The position numbers and the translations under genes are program-made. The notes below the pieces were generated by a model. The model saw nothing but the letters and a program-made list of their open reading frames with translations. It searched no databases and was not told the DNA's origin. A stretch of DNA of 15,192 nucleotides from DATDVT01 sp035289905 (GTDB taxonomy: Archaea; Nanobdellota; Nanobdellia; SCGC-AAA011-G17; GW2011-AR18), in assembly GCA_035289905.1 (NCBI GenBank), contig DATDVT010000024.1:1-15192 (forward strand). The letters run 5' to 3'. Shown here in pieces: positions 7,191 through 14,466 of this stretch. Within the stretch, counting starts at the first letter, position 1. Each line of letters begins with the position of its first letter.

Positions 7191-8334
7191 TAGTTCTATA
7201 GAAAAAGCTAAAGATGAGTCTAGAGATGGTTTAGAAAAGGATGATGGTTTAGTTGAATCTTTAATCGAGGGAGATACTGAGATTACTGAAGAAGCAAAAT
7301 TATTAGATGCTGCAATTTCCCAAGGTATACATTCTTTTGATGCAAATTTAATTTTTGAACATATTATTGAAAATTATAAGAATGCTGAAAAAATTTATGG
7401 AAAAAAATTATTGAGATATTTATCCGGATATAGTGCCGATGCTTTGAAGAAGAATATTAAATTTCCTGAATTATTAAAGGAAGTAAAAAAAAGAATTGAA
7501 GATAGAATAGAAAGCATGGAAGATGAAGGATTAATTAACGAAGAAGGAATAATTGAAGAAAAGGGTTTTGATTTAGCAGGTTTGGTTTTATATATGGAAG
7601 AGTTAGAAGAATTAAATAGTAAGGGTTTTGGTGAATGGAAAAAGAAAGAGGGAAGCATTTTAGGTGATGCAGTAGATGTTAAACAATATAAAAAAGGTGA
7701 CAGATATAAGAATATTGCATCTAAAAAAAGTGTTAGAATGGCTATTAGAAGAAATCATTCAGATGTTGAGTTTCAAGATTTAAAGGTTGTTGATAGGGAA
7801 TCTAAGGGTAAAATCTATGTTGTATATGCCTTAGATGCCTCTGGATCTATGAGAGGAGAGAAGATTAGCGCTTGTAAAAAAGCAGGTATTGGTTTGGCCT
7901 TTAAGGCAATTGGTGAATGTGATAAAGTTGGATTGATTGTTTTTGGTTCTGATGTTGAAGAAGTTTTGTACCCTACAAATGATTTTAATTTATTTTTAAA
8001 AACAATTAGTAGAATTAAAGCCAAAAAACAAACAAACATTGCTGCTACAATTGAAAAAGCAATAGAAATGTTTCCAAATGAAAATGTAACTAAACATCTA
8101 GTATTGATAACTGATGCAATGCCTACAAAAGGAGATAATCCTGAAGAATTAACTCTAAAAGGAGTAAATAAGGCAGTTAATGTGGGAATTACTATCTCTT
8201 TAATTGGTGTTGATCTAAAAGATGGAGAAGAATTAGCTAAGAAAATTGTTGAATTAGGGAAGGGAAGATTAAATATTGTTCATGATTTAAATGATGTGGA
8301 TAAGGTTGTGATTAGTGATTATTATTTTTTGTAA
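7177..8334 (+). CDS. VWA-domain protein, partner of the AAA+ ATPase
   Basis: A 385-residue protein. The N-terminal half (about 1-200) is highly charged and helical in character, with no family I recognise. The C-terminal von Willebrand factor A domain (about 214-385) has a complete metal-ion-dependent adhesion site: D220-x-S222-x-S224, T286 and D313. This is the arrangement of the D subunit of chelatases and of ViaA/CbbO-type partners, where the VWA domain binds the client. The start is a GTG inside the end of the preceding gene. That GTG lies in GGGGTGATT, which itself looks like a ribosome binding site, and no ATG or TTG follows in frame until residue 110. Initiation at the GTG by translational coupling is the simplest reading. 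The extreme N-terminus is therefore less certain than the rest. Confidence 0.85.
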   Translation: MIYPNSSIEKAKDESRDGLEKDDGLVESLIEGDTEITEEAKLLDAAISQGIHSFDANLIFEHIIENYKNAEKIYGKKLLRYLSGYSADALKKNIKFPELLKEVKKRIEDRIESMEDEGLINEEGIIEEKGFDLAGLVLYMEELEELNSKGFGEWKKKEGSILGDAVDVKQYKKGDRYKNIASKKSVRMAIRRNHSDVEFQDLKVVDRESKGKIYVVYALDASGSMRGEKISACKKAGIGLAFKAIGECDKVGLIVFGSDVEEVLYPTNDFNLFLKTISRIKAKKQTNIAATIEKAIEMFPNENVTKHLVLITDAMPTKGDNPEELTLKGVNKAVNVGITISLIGVDLKDGEELAKKIVELGKGRLNIVHDLNDVDKVVISDYYFL

Positions 8335-8403
8335 GAAGTTTAAATATAATCTAAAAGTATTAAATAAAAAAATTTATCAGTTTATAAAGAAATAAAAATT
8401 AAA

Positions 8404-8410
8404 TTTTTTT
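8404..8410 (+). terminator. T-run between the VWA and MFS genes
   Basis: Seven T residues lie 70 bp after the VWA stop and just before the promoter of the MFS gene. This is a plausible end for the AAA+/VWA transcript. Confidence 0.3.
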
Positions 8411-8422
8411 GAAGAGAATATT

Positions 8423-8430
8423 TTTATAAT
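8423..8430 (+). promoter_or_regulatory. TATA box for the MFS transporter gene
   Basis: TTTATAAT is centred about 26 bp before the ATG at 8452. No Shine-Dalgarno motif lies between, so the message is probably leaderless. Confidence 0.55.
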
Positions 8431-8451
8431 GAAAAAATAATAAAATAAATT

Positions 8452-9612
8452 ATGAAAAAAGAGATCTTGTTAAAAGGAATTACTACAAATATCATTATTT
8501 TAGGGTTGGTCAGTTTATTTACTGATTTGAGTAGTCAGATGGTTTTTCCTTTAATACCATTATATTTAATCTCTGTTTTAAATGCTGGAGCTTATATTGT
8601 TGGAATTGTTGAAGGTGCTGCAGATTCTACTGCTTCTTTGTTAAAGGTTGTTTCTGGTTATTGGTCTGATAAAATTAAAAAAAGAAAACCTTTTGTTTTG
8701 ATTGGTTATTCTGTCTCTACTATAACTAAACCTTTGTTTGCATTAGCTAATAGTTGGTCACTTATTTTATTTGTTAGGGTAGTTGAAAGGGTTGGTAAAG
8801 GTTTGAGGGATGCTCCTAGGGATGCTATTGTTGCTGAATCTGTTGATAAAAGATTTGTTGGCAAAGCATATGGATTTCAAAGAGCAATGGATAGTTTAGG
8901 TGCTGTGCTTGGGGGAGTTTTAGCATTTTTACTATTACCAATTTATGGATATAAAAATTTATTTTTATTTGCTTTTATCCCAGGAGTAATTGCTGTGTTT
9001 GCAATATTATTAGTAAAAGAAAAGAAAAAAATACATGAAAAAATAGAGAAAATAACTATTAAAGTTAGTTTTAAAAAATTACCTAAAAACTTGAAATTAT
9101 TTATTTTAGCAGCAACTATTTTTGCTTTAGGGCATTTTGGATACGCTTTTTTATTATTAAAAGCAAAAGATTCTGGATTTGCAGACAATATTTCTATACT
9201 TTTATATATTTTATTTTATGTTACTTGTACCCTTATAACTATACCTGCAGGAATTTTATCAGATAAGCTAGGTAGAAGACCTTTGTTAATAATTGGTTAT
9301 GTTTTATTTATATTTACATGTTTTGGTTTAATATTTTTTACTGGTTGGTGGATATTGGTTTTTTTTATAATTTATGGCATATTTTTTGCAATAATGGATT
9401 GTGTTCAACGAGCCTATGTTGTGGATTTAGCCCCACAAAATTTAAAAGGAACTGCTTTAGGAACTTTTCATACTGCTATTGGACTGGTTGCTTTACCTGG
9501 AGGGTATATTGCTGGTTTATTATGGGATAAAATAAGCCCAGAAGCTACTTTTGTTTATGCAATGATTTTAAGTTTAATTGGTTTATTATTATTTGTCTTA
9601 GTTAAGGAATAG
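8452..9612 (+). CDS. MFS transporter (MJ1317-like group)
   Basis: A 386-residue integral membrane protein with roughly 11-12 hydrophobic segments in two halves. The loop G-x-W-S-D-K-I-K-K-R-K near residues 66-77 is the MFS A-type motif between helices 2 and 3. The repeated version S-D-K-L-G-R-R-P lies in the second half near 270-277. The central stretch G115-K-G-L-R-D-A-P-R-D-A125 is characteristic of a group of archaeal and bacterial MFS proteins related to MJ1317. Substrate unknown; relatives are usually annotated as drug or metabolite exporters. It has its own promoter and is followed 30 bp later by fibrillarin, which also has a TATA box, so co-transcription is not required. Confidence 0.88.
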   Translation: MKKEILLKGITTNIIILGLVSLFTDLSSQMVFPLIPLYLISVLNAGAYIVGIVEGAADSTASLLKVVSGYWSDKIKKRKPFVLIGYSVSTITKPLFALANSWSLILFVRVVERVGKGLRDAPRDAIVAESVDKRFVGKAYGFQRAMDSLGAVLGGVLAFLLLPIYGYKNLFLFAFIPGVIAVFAILLVKEKKKIHEKIEKITIKVSFKKLPKNLKLFILAATIFALGHFGYAFLLLKAKDSGFADNISILLYILFYVTCTLITIPAGILSDKLGRRPLLIIGYVLFIFTCFGLIFFTGWWILVFFIIYGIFFAIMDCVQRAYVVDLAPQNLKGTALGTFHTAIGLVALPGGYIAGLLWDKISPEATFVYAMILSLIGLLLFVLVKE

Positions 9613-9613
9613 G

Positions 9614-9621
9614 TTTAAATA
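9614..9621 (+). promoter_or_regulatory. TATA box for fibrillarin
   Basis: TTTAAATA begins just after the MFS stop and is centred 25-26 bp before the ATG at 9643. Leaderless. Confidence 0.55.
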
Positions 9622-9642
9622 TATTTTATATTTTTAATATAC

Positions 9643-10296
9643 ATGGAGTTTGAAAAAACTAAATATAACGGAGTTTATATTAGTTGGAAAGATAAAAGAA
9701 AACTATATTTTACTAAAGGAAAAGATAGCTTGTTTGGCGAAAGATTAATAGAAGGATATAGAGAAGTTAATATTACTAGATCAAAAATTTTTGCTGCTAT
9801 AGCTAAAGGGATATCTAAAACTTTTTTAAAAGAAGGAGATAAAGTATTGTATTTAGGAGCTTCGTACGGTTATACCCCTAGTTTTATTTCAGATATTGTT
9901 GGTGATACTGGTTTTGTTTTTTGTATAGATTTTGCTCCTAGGGTTGTAATAGATTTAGTTAATATTTGTGAGAAAAGAAAAAATATGACAGCTATATTAG
10001 GCAATGCTTCAAAACCTGAGGAATATCAAGATCGAATAGTTGACGTTGATGTGATTTATCAAGATGTTGCACAAAAAAACCAAGTTGATATTTTATTTAA
10101 AAATCTAAAATTTTTAAAGAAAAATGGTTATATTTTATTTGCTATCAAGGCTAGATCTATTAATGTTATAAAAAATCCAAAGGTTATCTTTAAAGAGATA
10201 GAAGAGCAATTAAAGAAACAAGTCAAAATCTTAGATTTTATGGTTTTAGACCCTTATGAAAAAGATCATTGTTTTTACATTTGCCAGAAAAAATAG
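9643..10296 (+). CDS. flpA: Fibrillarin-like rRNA/tRNA 2'-O-methyltransferase
   Basis: Catalytic subunit of box C/D guide-RNA particles. It transfers a methyl group from S-adenosylmethionine to ribose 2'-OH in rRNA and tRNA, working with Nop5 and L7Ae. The 217-residue length fits archaeal fibrillarin. SAM-binding motif I is Y70-L-G-A-S-Y-G-Y-T-P (canonical: Y-L-G-A-A-S-G-T-T-V). The acidic ribose-binding position is D96 in I-D-F-A-P-R, where most members have Glu. Later conserved segments are Y139-Q-D141-V-A-Q, A-I-K169-A-R-S-I and P-Y-E-K-D-H209. With K48 these appear to supply the Lys-Asp-Lys-His catalytic set. Nop5, the usual neighbour, is not in the window. The substitutions in motif I are notable but probably still compatible with SAM binding. 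Confidence 0.9.
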   Translation: MEFEKTKYNGVYISWKDKRKLYFTKGKDSLFGERLIEGYREVNITRSKIFAAIAKGISKTFLKEGDKVLYLGASYGYTPSFISDIVGDTGFVFCIDFAPRVVIDLVNICEKRKNMTAILGNASKPEEYQDRIVDVDVIYQDVAQKNQVDILFKNLKFLKKNGYILFAIKARSINVIKNPKVIFKEIEEQLKKQVKILDFMVLDPYEKDHCFYICQKK

Positions 10297-10297
10297 A

Positions 10298-10305
10298 TTT
10301 AAATC
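10298..10305 (+). promoter_or_regulatory. TATA box for the 123-residue protein
   Basis: TTTAAATC starts 2 bp after the fibrillarin stop and is centred 25-26 bp before the ATG at 10327. This supports a real, separately transcribed gene. Confidence 0.5.
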
Positions 10306-10311
10306 TTTTTT
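10306..10311 (+). terminator. T-run after fibrillarin
   Basis: Six T residues 10 bp after the fibrillarin stop may end its transcript. They lie between the TATA box and the start of the next gene. Confidence 0.25.
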
Positions 10312-10326
10312 GGTGTATATTCTTTT

Positions 10327-10698
10327 ATGGTTAAACACTTAACTTTTTTTAATTCATATGGAAGAAGATGTTATTTAGCAGATAAACTTACTGAAATAGA
10401 TGATAAAATTAAATCATTGACAAATGGTTTAGATAAAAGATTAGAAAATACAAATAAAAGTGGAGTTGAGGCTTTATTATGTGGATCTTACATTTTACGT
10501 AGATTATTAAAAAGGGTTTTTATTGATGTAGATGAATTATATGAAGAATTTAAAGAAGAATACGGAAAAAAAGATGGATTTACTGACAAAAAAATTTTCT
10601 ATGATCAAGTTGAAATGGTTAATAATCTTACAATGTATGGCACTTATATTAAAGGAAAAACTACTTCGCGATTATCTCAATTACGTCTAAATGATTAA
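10327..10698 (+). CDS. Uncharacterised 123-residue protein downstream of fibrillarin
   Basis: I do not recognise this family. It is a soluble, charged, probably mostly helical protein with no signal peptide or membrane segment. It opens with M-V-K-H-L-T-F-F-N-S-Y-G-R-R. A helical central part includes L-C-G-S-Y-I-L-R-R-L-L-K-R near residues 51-63, and it ends in a basic S-R-L-S-Q-L-R tail. A well-placed TATA box and normal codon use support it as real. Its position after fibrillarin could hint at RNA modification, but the promoter is separate, so this is weak. Its last 38 bp overlap the end of the GTPase gene on the opposite strand. The C-terminal dozen residues are thus encoded opposite the conserved end of the GTPase TGS domain. 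Confidence 0.7.
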   Translation: MVKHLTFFNSYGRRCYLADKLTEIDDKIKSLTNGLDKRLENTNKSGVEALLCGSYILRRLLKRVFIDVDELYEEFKEEYGKKDGFTDKKIFYDQVEMVNNLTMYGTYIKGKTTSRLSQLRLND

Positions 10699-11839
10699 GT
10701 TGATAATCTTTTCCAACTGTTCTTTTTGATTTAATATCTATTGCTCTAATAAAATTTTTTCCTAAATCTGTATGTAATTTATAAGCAAAGTCTAAGGCTG
10801 TTGATTTTTCTGGAAGTAAGAAACAATCAGGCAAGATTCTACCTTGAGAATCTTCTAATTTATTTAAACCACCTGGAAAAATTGCTAAATATTTTAAAAA
10901 ATCAAAGACTGCTATATTTAAGATATTTTGAATACCTGTTGTTTTATATTTTTCTAAGAATTGTTTAATAAGATTTAAACCTGTTTGTTGTTTTTCGTTT
11001 AAAGTCGATTTTATTGTAAAATTAGATTCACCAGGAACATAATCTATTATTTCTTTTTTTCCTGCTTCTCTTAAGGCTAATTCAATTTCAGCAGAGCAAA
11101 GAATTATTAGATAATTTGGAAATTCTTTTTTTGCTCTTTCTATATTTTTTTCTGAACCTGGAACATCAATTTTGTTAGCTGCAATAATTATTGGTTTTGA
11201 TAGTTCTCTAAGTTTTTTTGTTAATTCTTTTAATAAATCATCATTCCATTTAGTTGGATCTGAAGGAAATTGTTTTACTATTTCTTTTACATGATCTTCT
11301 GTAACTTTTAAGCCAGAGAGTTGTTTAGCAATTGCTCTGTAAACCTCTATAGATTCCTGTTGAATTTGTCTAGCAAATCTTTCCCAGCCTTTTTTTAGAA
11401 TATTAAAATACCAAAGATTTATTTCTTCTTCTAGAAATCTAATTGTATTTAAAGGATCATAAGATAAAACTGGAACAGATTCTCCTTTTTCATTTGTTGA
11501 ACCTGAGATATCAACTATGTGAATTAAAACATCAGCATTTCTTAAGTCATCGAGAAAGGCATTTCCACACCCCTTTCCTTCAGAAGCACCTGGAACTAAA
11601 CCAGCAACATCCATAAGATTAATAGGCACGAAACGATTATGATTTTTACAATAACCTTCTCTTGGGTTACATTGTGTTTTAAAGAATTGATCAGCGCAAG
11701 GAACTTTTACATATCCAACTGCATGATTGGGTTTTATTGTTGTAAAAGGATAATTTGCAATTTCTACATCTGCTAGAGTTGCTGCTTTAAAAAAAGTTGA
11801 TTTCCCTGCAGATGGTGCTCCTACAAATCCAATTAACAT
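10661..11839 (-). CDS. YchF/Obg-family GTPase, archaeal/eukaryal YGR210 type
   Basis: A translation-factor-class P-loop GTPase of 392 residues. Motifs are G1 G7-A-P-S-A-G-K13-S-T, switch T33-T34 in Y-P-F-T-T-I-K-P-N, G3 D77-V-A-G-L-V-P-G-A, and G4 N222-K-I-D225. A Cys/His cluster (C48, C57, C64, H67) precedes G3, as in archaeal members. A helical insert (about 135-210) follows. The C-terminus (about 330-392) is a TGS domain, ending near H-L-D-V-I-E-I-I. Relatives bind ribosomes or tRNA, though the exact role is not settled. The longest frame begins at a TTG 15 bp upstream. I choose the ATG at 11839 because it matches the family start (M-x-I-G-x-V-G) and sits about 25 bp from a TATA box. It lies 30 bp behind eL15 and may also be read from that promoter. 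Confidence 0.9.
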   Translation of the reverse strand: MLIGFVGAPSAGKSTFFKAATLADVEIANYPFTTIKPNHAVGYVKVPCADQFFKTQCNPREGYCKNHNRFVPINLMDVAGLVPGASEGKGCGNAFLDDLRNADVLIHIVDISGSTNEKGESVPVLSYDPLNTIRFLEEEINLWYFNILKKGWERFARQIQQESIEVYRAIAKQLSGLKVTEDHVKEIVKQFPSDPTKWNDDLLKELTKKLRELSKPIIIAANKIDVPGSEKNIERAKKEFPNYLIILCSAEIELALREAGKKEIIDYVPGESNFTIKSTLNEKQQTGLNLIKQFLEKYKTTGIQNILNIAVFDFLKYLAIFPGGLNKLEDSQGRILPDCFLLPEKSTALDFAYKLHTDLGKNFIRAIDIKSKRTVGKDYQLNHLDVIEIIAK

Positions 11840-11859
11840 AAAAACATAAAACAAAAAAA

Positions 11860-11867
11860 GTATAAAA
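11860..11867 (-). promoter_or_regulatory. TATA box for the GTPase gene
   Basis: On the minus strand this reads TTTTATAC, about 25 bp upstream of the ATG at 11839. It lies partly in the last bases around the eL15 stop codon (11870). It decides the GTPase start. Confidence 0.5.
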
Positions 11868-11869
11868 GG

Positions 11870-12448
11870 TTATTTAATTCTATTCCCATGTGCTGCTGCA
11901 CTAGGTCTAGATTTTTCATAACCCTTTCCTTTACCTCTTAAAGCACGAGCTTTTCTAGCTGCAGATGTTTTTCCTCTAAATACCCTATGAGTATGTTTAT
12001 TAGAGCTTATCCACTTTAGATTTGAAGATTTAATAACTGAACTTTTTGGATCAACTAAAATTACTTCAAACCAATAATAAATACCATCTTTACCTACTTT
12101 ATATGAATTTAGTACTTCTAAATTTTTAAAATATCTTTGAGTTCTTTCTTCAGCAATCCATTGATAATTTTTGCCTAATACTAATTTAGTTGAGTATTTT
12201 TTTGGTTTTCTTCCCTTTAAATTCATAGAAGGTCTTCTTTTACCCCCCCTTTTTACTCTAACCCTTGCAAGAATTATTCCTTGTTTAGCTTTATAACCTT
12301 TTGTTCTTGCTGTAACAAGATTTGTTGGTCTTTCTATTCTTACAATAGAATGTTCTTTTCTCCAAATTATTTGTCTTTCTCTATTGAGAATTATTAATGA
12401 TTTAGATCTTTTGTTTAATAGATCTCTTAAATATTTTTGATATCCCAT
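11870..12448 (-). CDS. rpl15e: 50S ribosomal protein eL15 (L15e)
   Basis: Structural protein of the large ribosomal subunit, found only in archaea and eukaryotes. The 192-residue length is typical. It is strongly basic, opens with M-G-Y-Q-K-Y-L-R, and has the conserved R-V-R-V-K-R-G-G-K-R-R-P stretch near residues 62-73. A second conserved segment is H-R-V-F-R-G-K-T-S-A-A-R-K-A-R near 153-167, followed by the R-G-K-G-K-G-Y-E-K-S-R-P-S tail. A GAGGT ribosome binding site lies 4 nt before the ATG. A TATA box at 12508-12515 predicts a leader of about 37 nt, so this is one of the few genes here with a 5' leader. It is followed by the GTPase gene on the same strand and is divergent from the DEAD-box helicase. 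Confidence 0.95.
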   Translation of the reverse strand: MGYQKYLRDLLNKRSKSLIILNRERQIIWRKEHSIVRIERPTNLVTARTKGYKAKQGIILARVRVKRGGKRRPSMNLKGRKPKKYSTKLVLGKNYQWIAEERTQRYFKNLEVLNSYKVGKDGIYYWFEVILVDPKSSVIKSSNLKWISSNKHTHRVFRGKTSAARKARALRGKGKGYEKSRPSAAAHGNRIK

Positions 12449-12452
12449 TTTT

Positions 12453-12457
12453 ACCTC
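12453..12457 (-). promoter_or_regulatory. Ribosome binding site of eL15
   Basis: GAGGT on the minus strand, 4 nt before the ATG at 12448. Confidence 0.6.
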
Positions 12458-12507
12458 GATTCAGGATTTTAACCCTACATTTCTTAAATTTTTAAATATA
12501 GTAATTA

Positions 12508-12515
12508 TTTATAAA
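12508..12515 (-). promoter_or_regulatory. TATA box for eL15
   Basis: TTTATAAA predicts a transcript start near 12485 and a leader of about 37 nt. The short leader contains a small possible hairpin (AGGG...TCCT) before the ribosome binding site. Confidence 0.5.
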
Positions 12516-12543
12516 TTTATTCAAATTTTTAAAAAACAGAAGA

Positions 12544-12551
12544 TTTATATA
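12544..12551 (+). promoter_or_regulatory. TATA box for the DEAD-box helicase
   Basis: TTTATATA predicts transcription from about 12574. That leaves a leader of about 98 nt before the ATG at 12672, by far the longest in the window. Confidence 0.55.
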
Positions 12552-12576
12552 CTACTGACTAAGCATAATAGTATAT
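12547..12576 (+). promoter_or_regulatory. Inverted repeat over the helicase core promoter (candidate operator)
   Basis: ATATACTA (12547-12554) and TAGTATAT (12569-12576) form a perfect 8-bp inverted repeat with a 14-bp spacer. They reach from the TATA box to the predicted transcription start. A protein bound here would block the promoter. Related half-sites recur in the leader: ATAGTATTA at 12597-12605 and ATATTACTA at 12622-12630. Alternatively this is composition noise in AT-rich DNA. Confidence 0.4.
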
Positions 12577-12671
12577 TGATGACAAGAAATTTGCTTATAG
12601 TATTAGGTTGATAAACCATTGATATTACTAATATAATTTGCATCTACTTCTTGTTTAATGAGGAAAGTCAA
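12574..12671 (+). promoter_or_regulatory. Long 5' leader of the helicase mRNA
   Basis: The predicted 98-nt untranslated leader contains a small hairpin, GGTT-GATA-AACC (12606-12617). Long leaders are known on cold-regulated RNA helicase genes, including one described in the archaeon Methanococcoides. Whether this one is regulatory is inference. Confidence 0.35.
12660..12663 (+). promoter_or_regulatory. Ribosome binding site deciding the helicase start
   Basis: GAGG lies 8 nt before the ATG at 12672. This favours that ATG over the in-frame TTG at 12651, which would place the motif inside the gene. Confidence 0.5.
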
Positions 12672-13856
12672 ATGGAAAAATTTAAAGAATTAGGATTAAT
12701 AGCTCCTATATTAAAAGCTATAGAAAACGAAAATTATAAAGATCCAACTTTAATTCAGGAAAAAACAATACCTTCTGGTTTAAATGGACTGGATATTATT
12801 GCTGAATCTGCAACTGGAACAGGCAAAACTTTGGCATTTGGTGCTGGAATAATTCAAAACTGTGAAAAAGGTAGAGGAATACAGGCTTTGGTATTAACAC
12901 CAACTAGAGAGTTAACAGAACAAACATTGTTTAATTTAAAAAAATTTTCAAGATATAAACCTTTAAATGTTGTTTCTGTTTATGGCGGAGTTTCAATAAA
13001 TCCGCAGATTAATAATCTATTCAGAGCAGATGTTGTTGTTGCTACGCCCGGAAGATTATTGGATCATATACAAAGAAGAACAATAAATTTAACTAAAATA
13101 AAGATATTAGTTTTGGATGAAGCAGATAAAATGCTTGATATGGGCTTTATTGATGATGTTGTTAAGATTATAAGAGAATGTCCTAAAGATAGGCAGACTA
13201 TGTTATTTTCAGCAACAATTTCAGGGGAGATTTGGGGTTTAGTTAAAAAATATATGAATAACCCAGTTAAAATTTCAGTAGGGAATAAAGTTGATCCAAG
13301 TAAAATGATGCAAACATATTACGATATAGCAGATAATATGAAATTTTCATTACTTGTTCATTTAATTAAAACTGAAAAGTCTGGCTTAGCTATGATATTT
13401 TGTAATACACAAAGAACTACAGAGTTCGTAGCTAAAAATTTAAGAATGTGTAGAATTAGAGCTTTAGCAATCCATGGTGGATATTCTCAAAATAAAAGAA
13501 CTAAAACATTAGAGGATTTCCATTCAAAGACTTTTAATGTTTTAGTATGCACTGATGTTGCTGCCAGAGGTCTTGACATTAAAGATGTTTCTTATATCTA
13601 TAATTATGATTCTCCTCTTGAAGACAAACAATATTTGCATAGGATTGGTAGAACAGCGAGGGCAGGAGAAGAAGGCATAGTTATTAATTTAATTGCTCCA
13701 AGAGATCATGATAACTTTAGAAGAGTAATGTATTTCTCAAAGGCAAAAATGGATAAAAAAGATACTCCTAAATTTGAAAGAATTCATACAAAAATTGAAA
13801 ATTCTATGATAAGAAATAGAAATCATGATATACAAAGATCTTGGAATAGGAGATAA
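12672..13856 (+). CDS. DEAD-box ATP-dependent RNA helicase
   Basis: Unwinds or remodels RNA using ATP, probably in ribosome assembly or RNA turnover. It is 394 residues with both RecA-like domains complete. Motifs are F-K-E-L-G-L at the N-terminus, the Q motif P-T-L-I-Q, Walker A A47-T-G-T-G-K52-T, P-T-R-E-L, T-P-G-R, D149-E-A-D152, S180-A-T182, then in domain 2 A-R-G-L-D and H323-R-I-G-R-T-A-R. A short tail rich in Arg and Asn follows (last 15 residues), with no extra domain. The size and plan fit minimal archaeal DeaD/eIF4A-like helicases. It is divergent from eL15 and has a long leader with a dyad over its promoter, which suggests dedicated regulation, perhaps by temperature. The stop is 2 bp from the end of a convergent membrane-protein gene. 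Confidence 0.93.
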   Translation: MEKFKELGLIAPILKAIENENYKDPTLIQEKTIPSGLNGLDIIAESATGTGKTLAFGAGIIQNCEKGRGIQALVLTPTRELTEQTLFNLKKFSRYKPLNVVSVYGGVSINPQINNLFRADVVVATPGRLLDHIQRRTINLTKIKILVLDEADKMLDMGFIDDVVKIIRECPKDRQTMLFSATISGEIWGLVKKYMNNPVKISVGNKVDPSKMMQTYYDIADNMKFSLLVHLIKTEKSGLAMIFCNTQRTTEFVAKNLRMCRIRALAIHGGYSQNKRTKTLEDFHSKTFNVLVCTDVAARGLDIKDVSYIYNYDSPLEDKQYLHRIGRTARAGEEGIVINLIAPRDHDNFRRVMYFSKAKMDKKDTPKFERIHTKIENSMIRNRNHDIQRSWNRR

Positions 13857-13858
13857 TT

Positions 13859-14428
13859 TTATTTTTTAAAATAGATTATTAATGTTGCAAGAATTGATCC
13901 AACTATATTGAAGAGCTGATCTATTGCATTATTTGTATAATCTCCTACACCTTGCGCATGTAAAAATATTACCCCTAAAAACTCTATTATTTCTACTATA
14001 GCTCCTATACCTAAGGTAAACACAACGAATAAAAAGGCTAGTCTTAATGGTGATTCTATAAACTGTTTGTTTAAGTAAGGAGAAAAGTAACCATAACTAA
14101 TTAATGTTATTAAAAATGCTCCCAATATATGAATATAATTATCATATCCCAAAATAAAATATTGATCATAAAGCCTTATTCCATTAATATAAATTGAGCC
14201 ACCTAAAAAATGCGCTAAACCCAGAAAAGCTAAGCCTATTAAAACCAGTATAGAAATACTTTTCTTTGCATTATTATACTTATAATCATAAATTTTTATT
14301 ATTATTATAATAGATAAAAAGATAACACAATAAAAAAAGAATTCATAATTCTGTTGCAATAAAGAAATGTATGCAAAAAAAATTAGATAGACTATAATAA
14401 ATAATTCAACTACATCTCTTTTTTCCAT
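13859..14428 (-). CDS. Multi-pass membrane protein, possibly DUF2238/YjdF-like
   Basis: A 189-residue protein with about six hydrophobic segments: roughly 8-24, 30-46, 57-75, 95-113, 127-149 and 168-186. Polar and charged residues sit in or near membrane segments: H73, Y-D-N-Y-I-H near 95-100, E-I-I-E near 147-150, and G-D-Y-T-N-N-A-I-D-Q near 161-170. That pattern, with buried His/Glu/Asp and a final G-D-Y-x-D-like loop, recalls the DUF2238 (YjdF) family, but I am not certain. Function unknown; the charged membrane residues could bind a metal or a substrate. A TATA box 27 bp upstream of the ATG suggests leaderless expression. It is convergent with the helicase gene (2-bp gap). Confidence 0.75.
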   Translation of the reverse strand: MEKRDVVELFIIVYLIFFAYISLLQQNYEFFFYCVIFLSIIIIIKIYDYKYNNAKKSISILVLIGLAFLGLAHFLGGSIYINGIRLYDQYFILGYDNYIHILGAFLITLISYGYFSPYLNKQFIESPLRLAFLFVVFTLGIGAIVEIIEFLGVIFLHAQGVGDYTNNAIDQLFNIVGSILATLIIYFKK

Positions 14429-14450
14429 AGAAATTTGATATTTATTCTTA

Positions 14451-14460
14451 TTTTTAAATA
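14451..14460 (-). promoter_or_regulatory. TATA box for the membrane protein at 13859-14428
   Basis: On the minus strand this reads TATTTAAAAA, centred about 27 bp before the ATG at 14428. Leaderless. Confidence 0.45.
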
Positions 14461-14466
14461 TTACTT

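Noticed and set aside
9318..9530. A 70-codon open frame inside the MFS gene in another frame.
   Set aside because: It is rich in Cys, Trp and Phe, a typical out-of-frame shadow of a membrane-protein gene, and has no initiation signals.
12574..12640. A possible box C/D guide RNA starting with TTGATGA in the helicase leader.
   Set aside because: No CTGA D box occurs at the required distance and the C box lacks the usual purine, so it is better described as mRNA leader.
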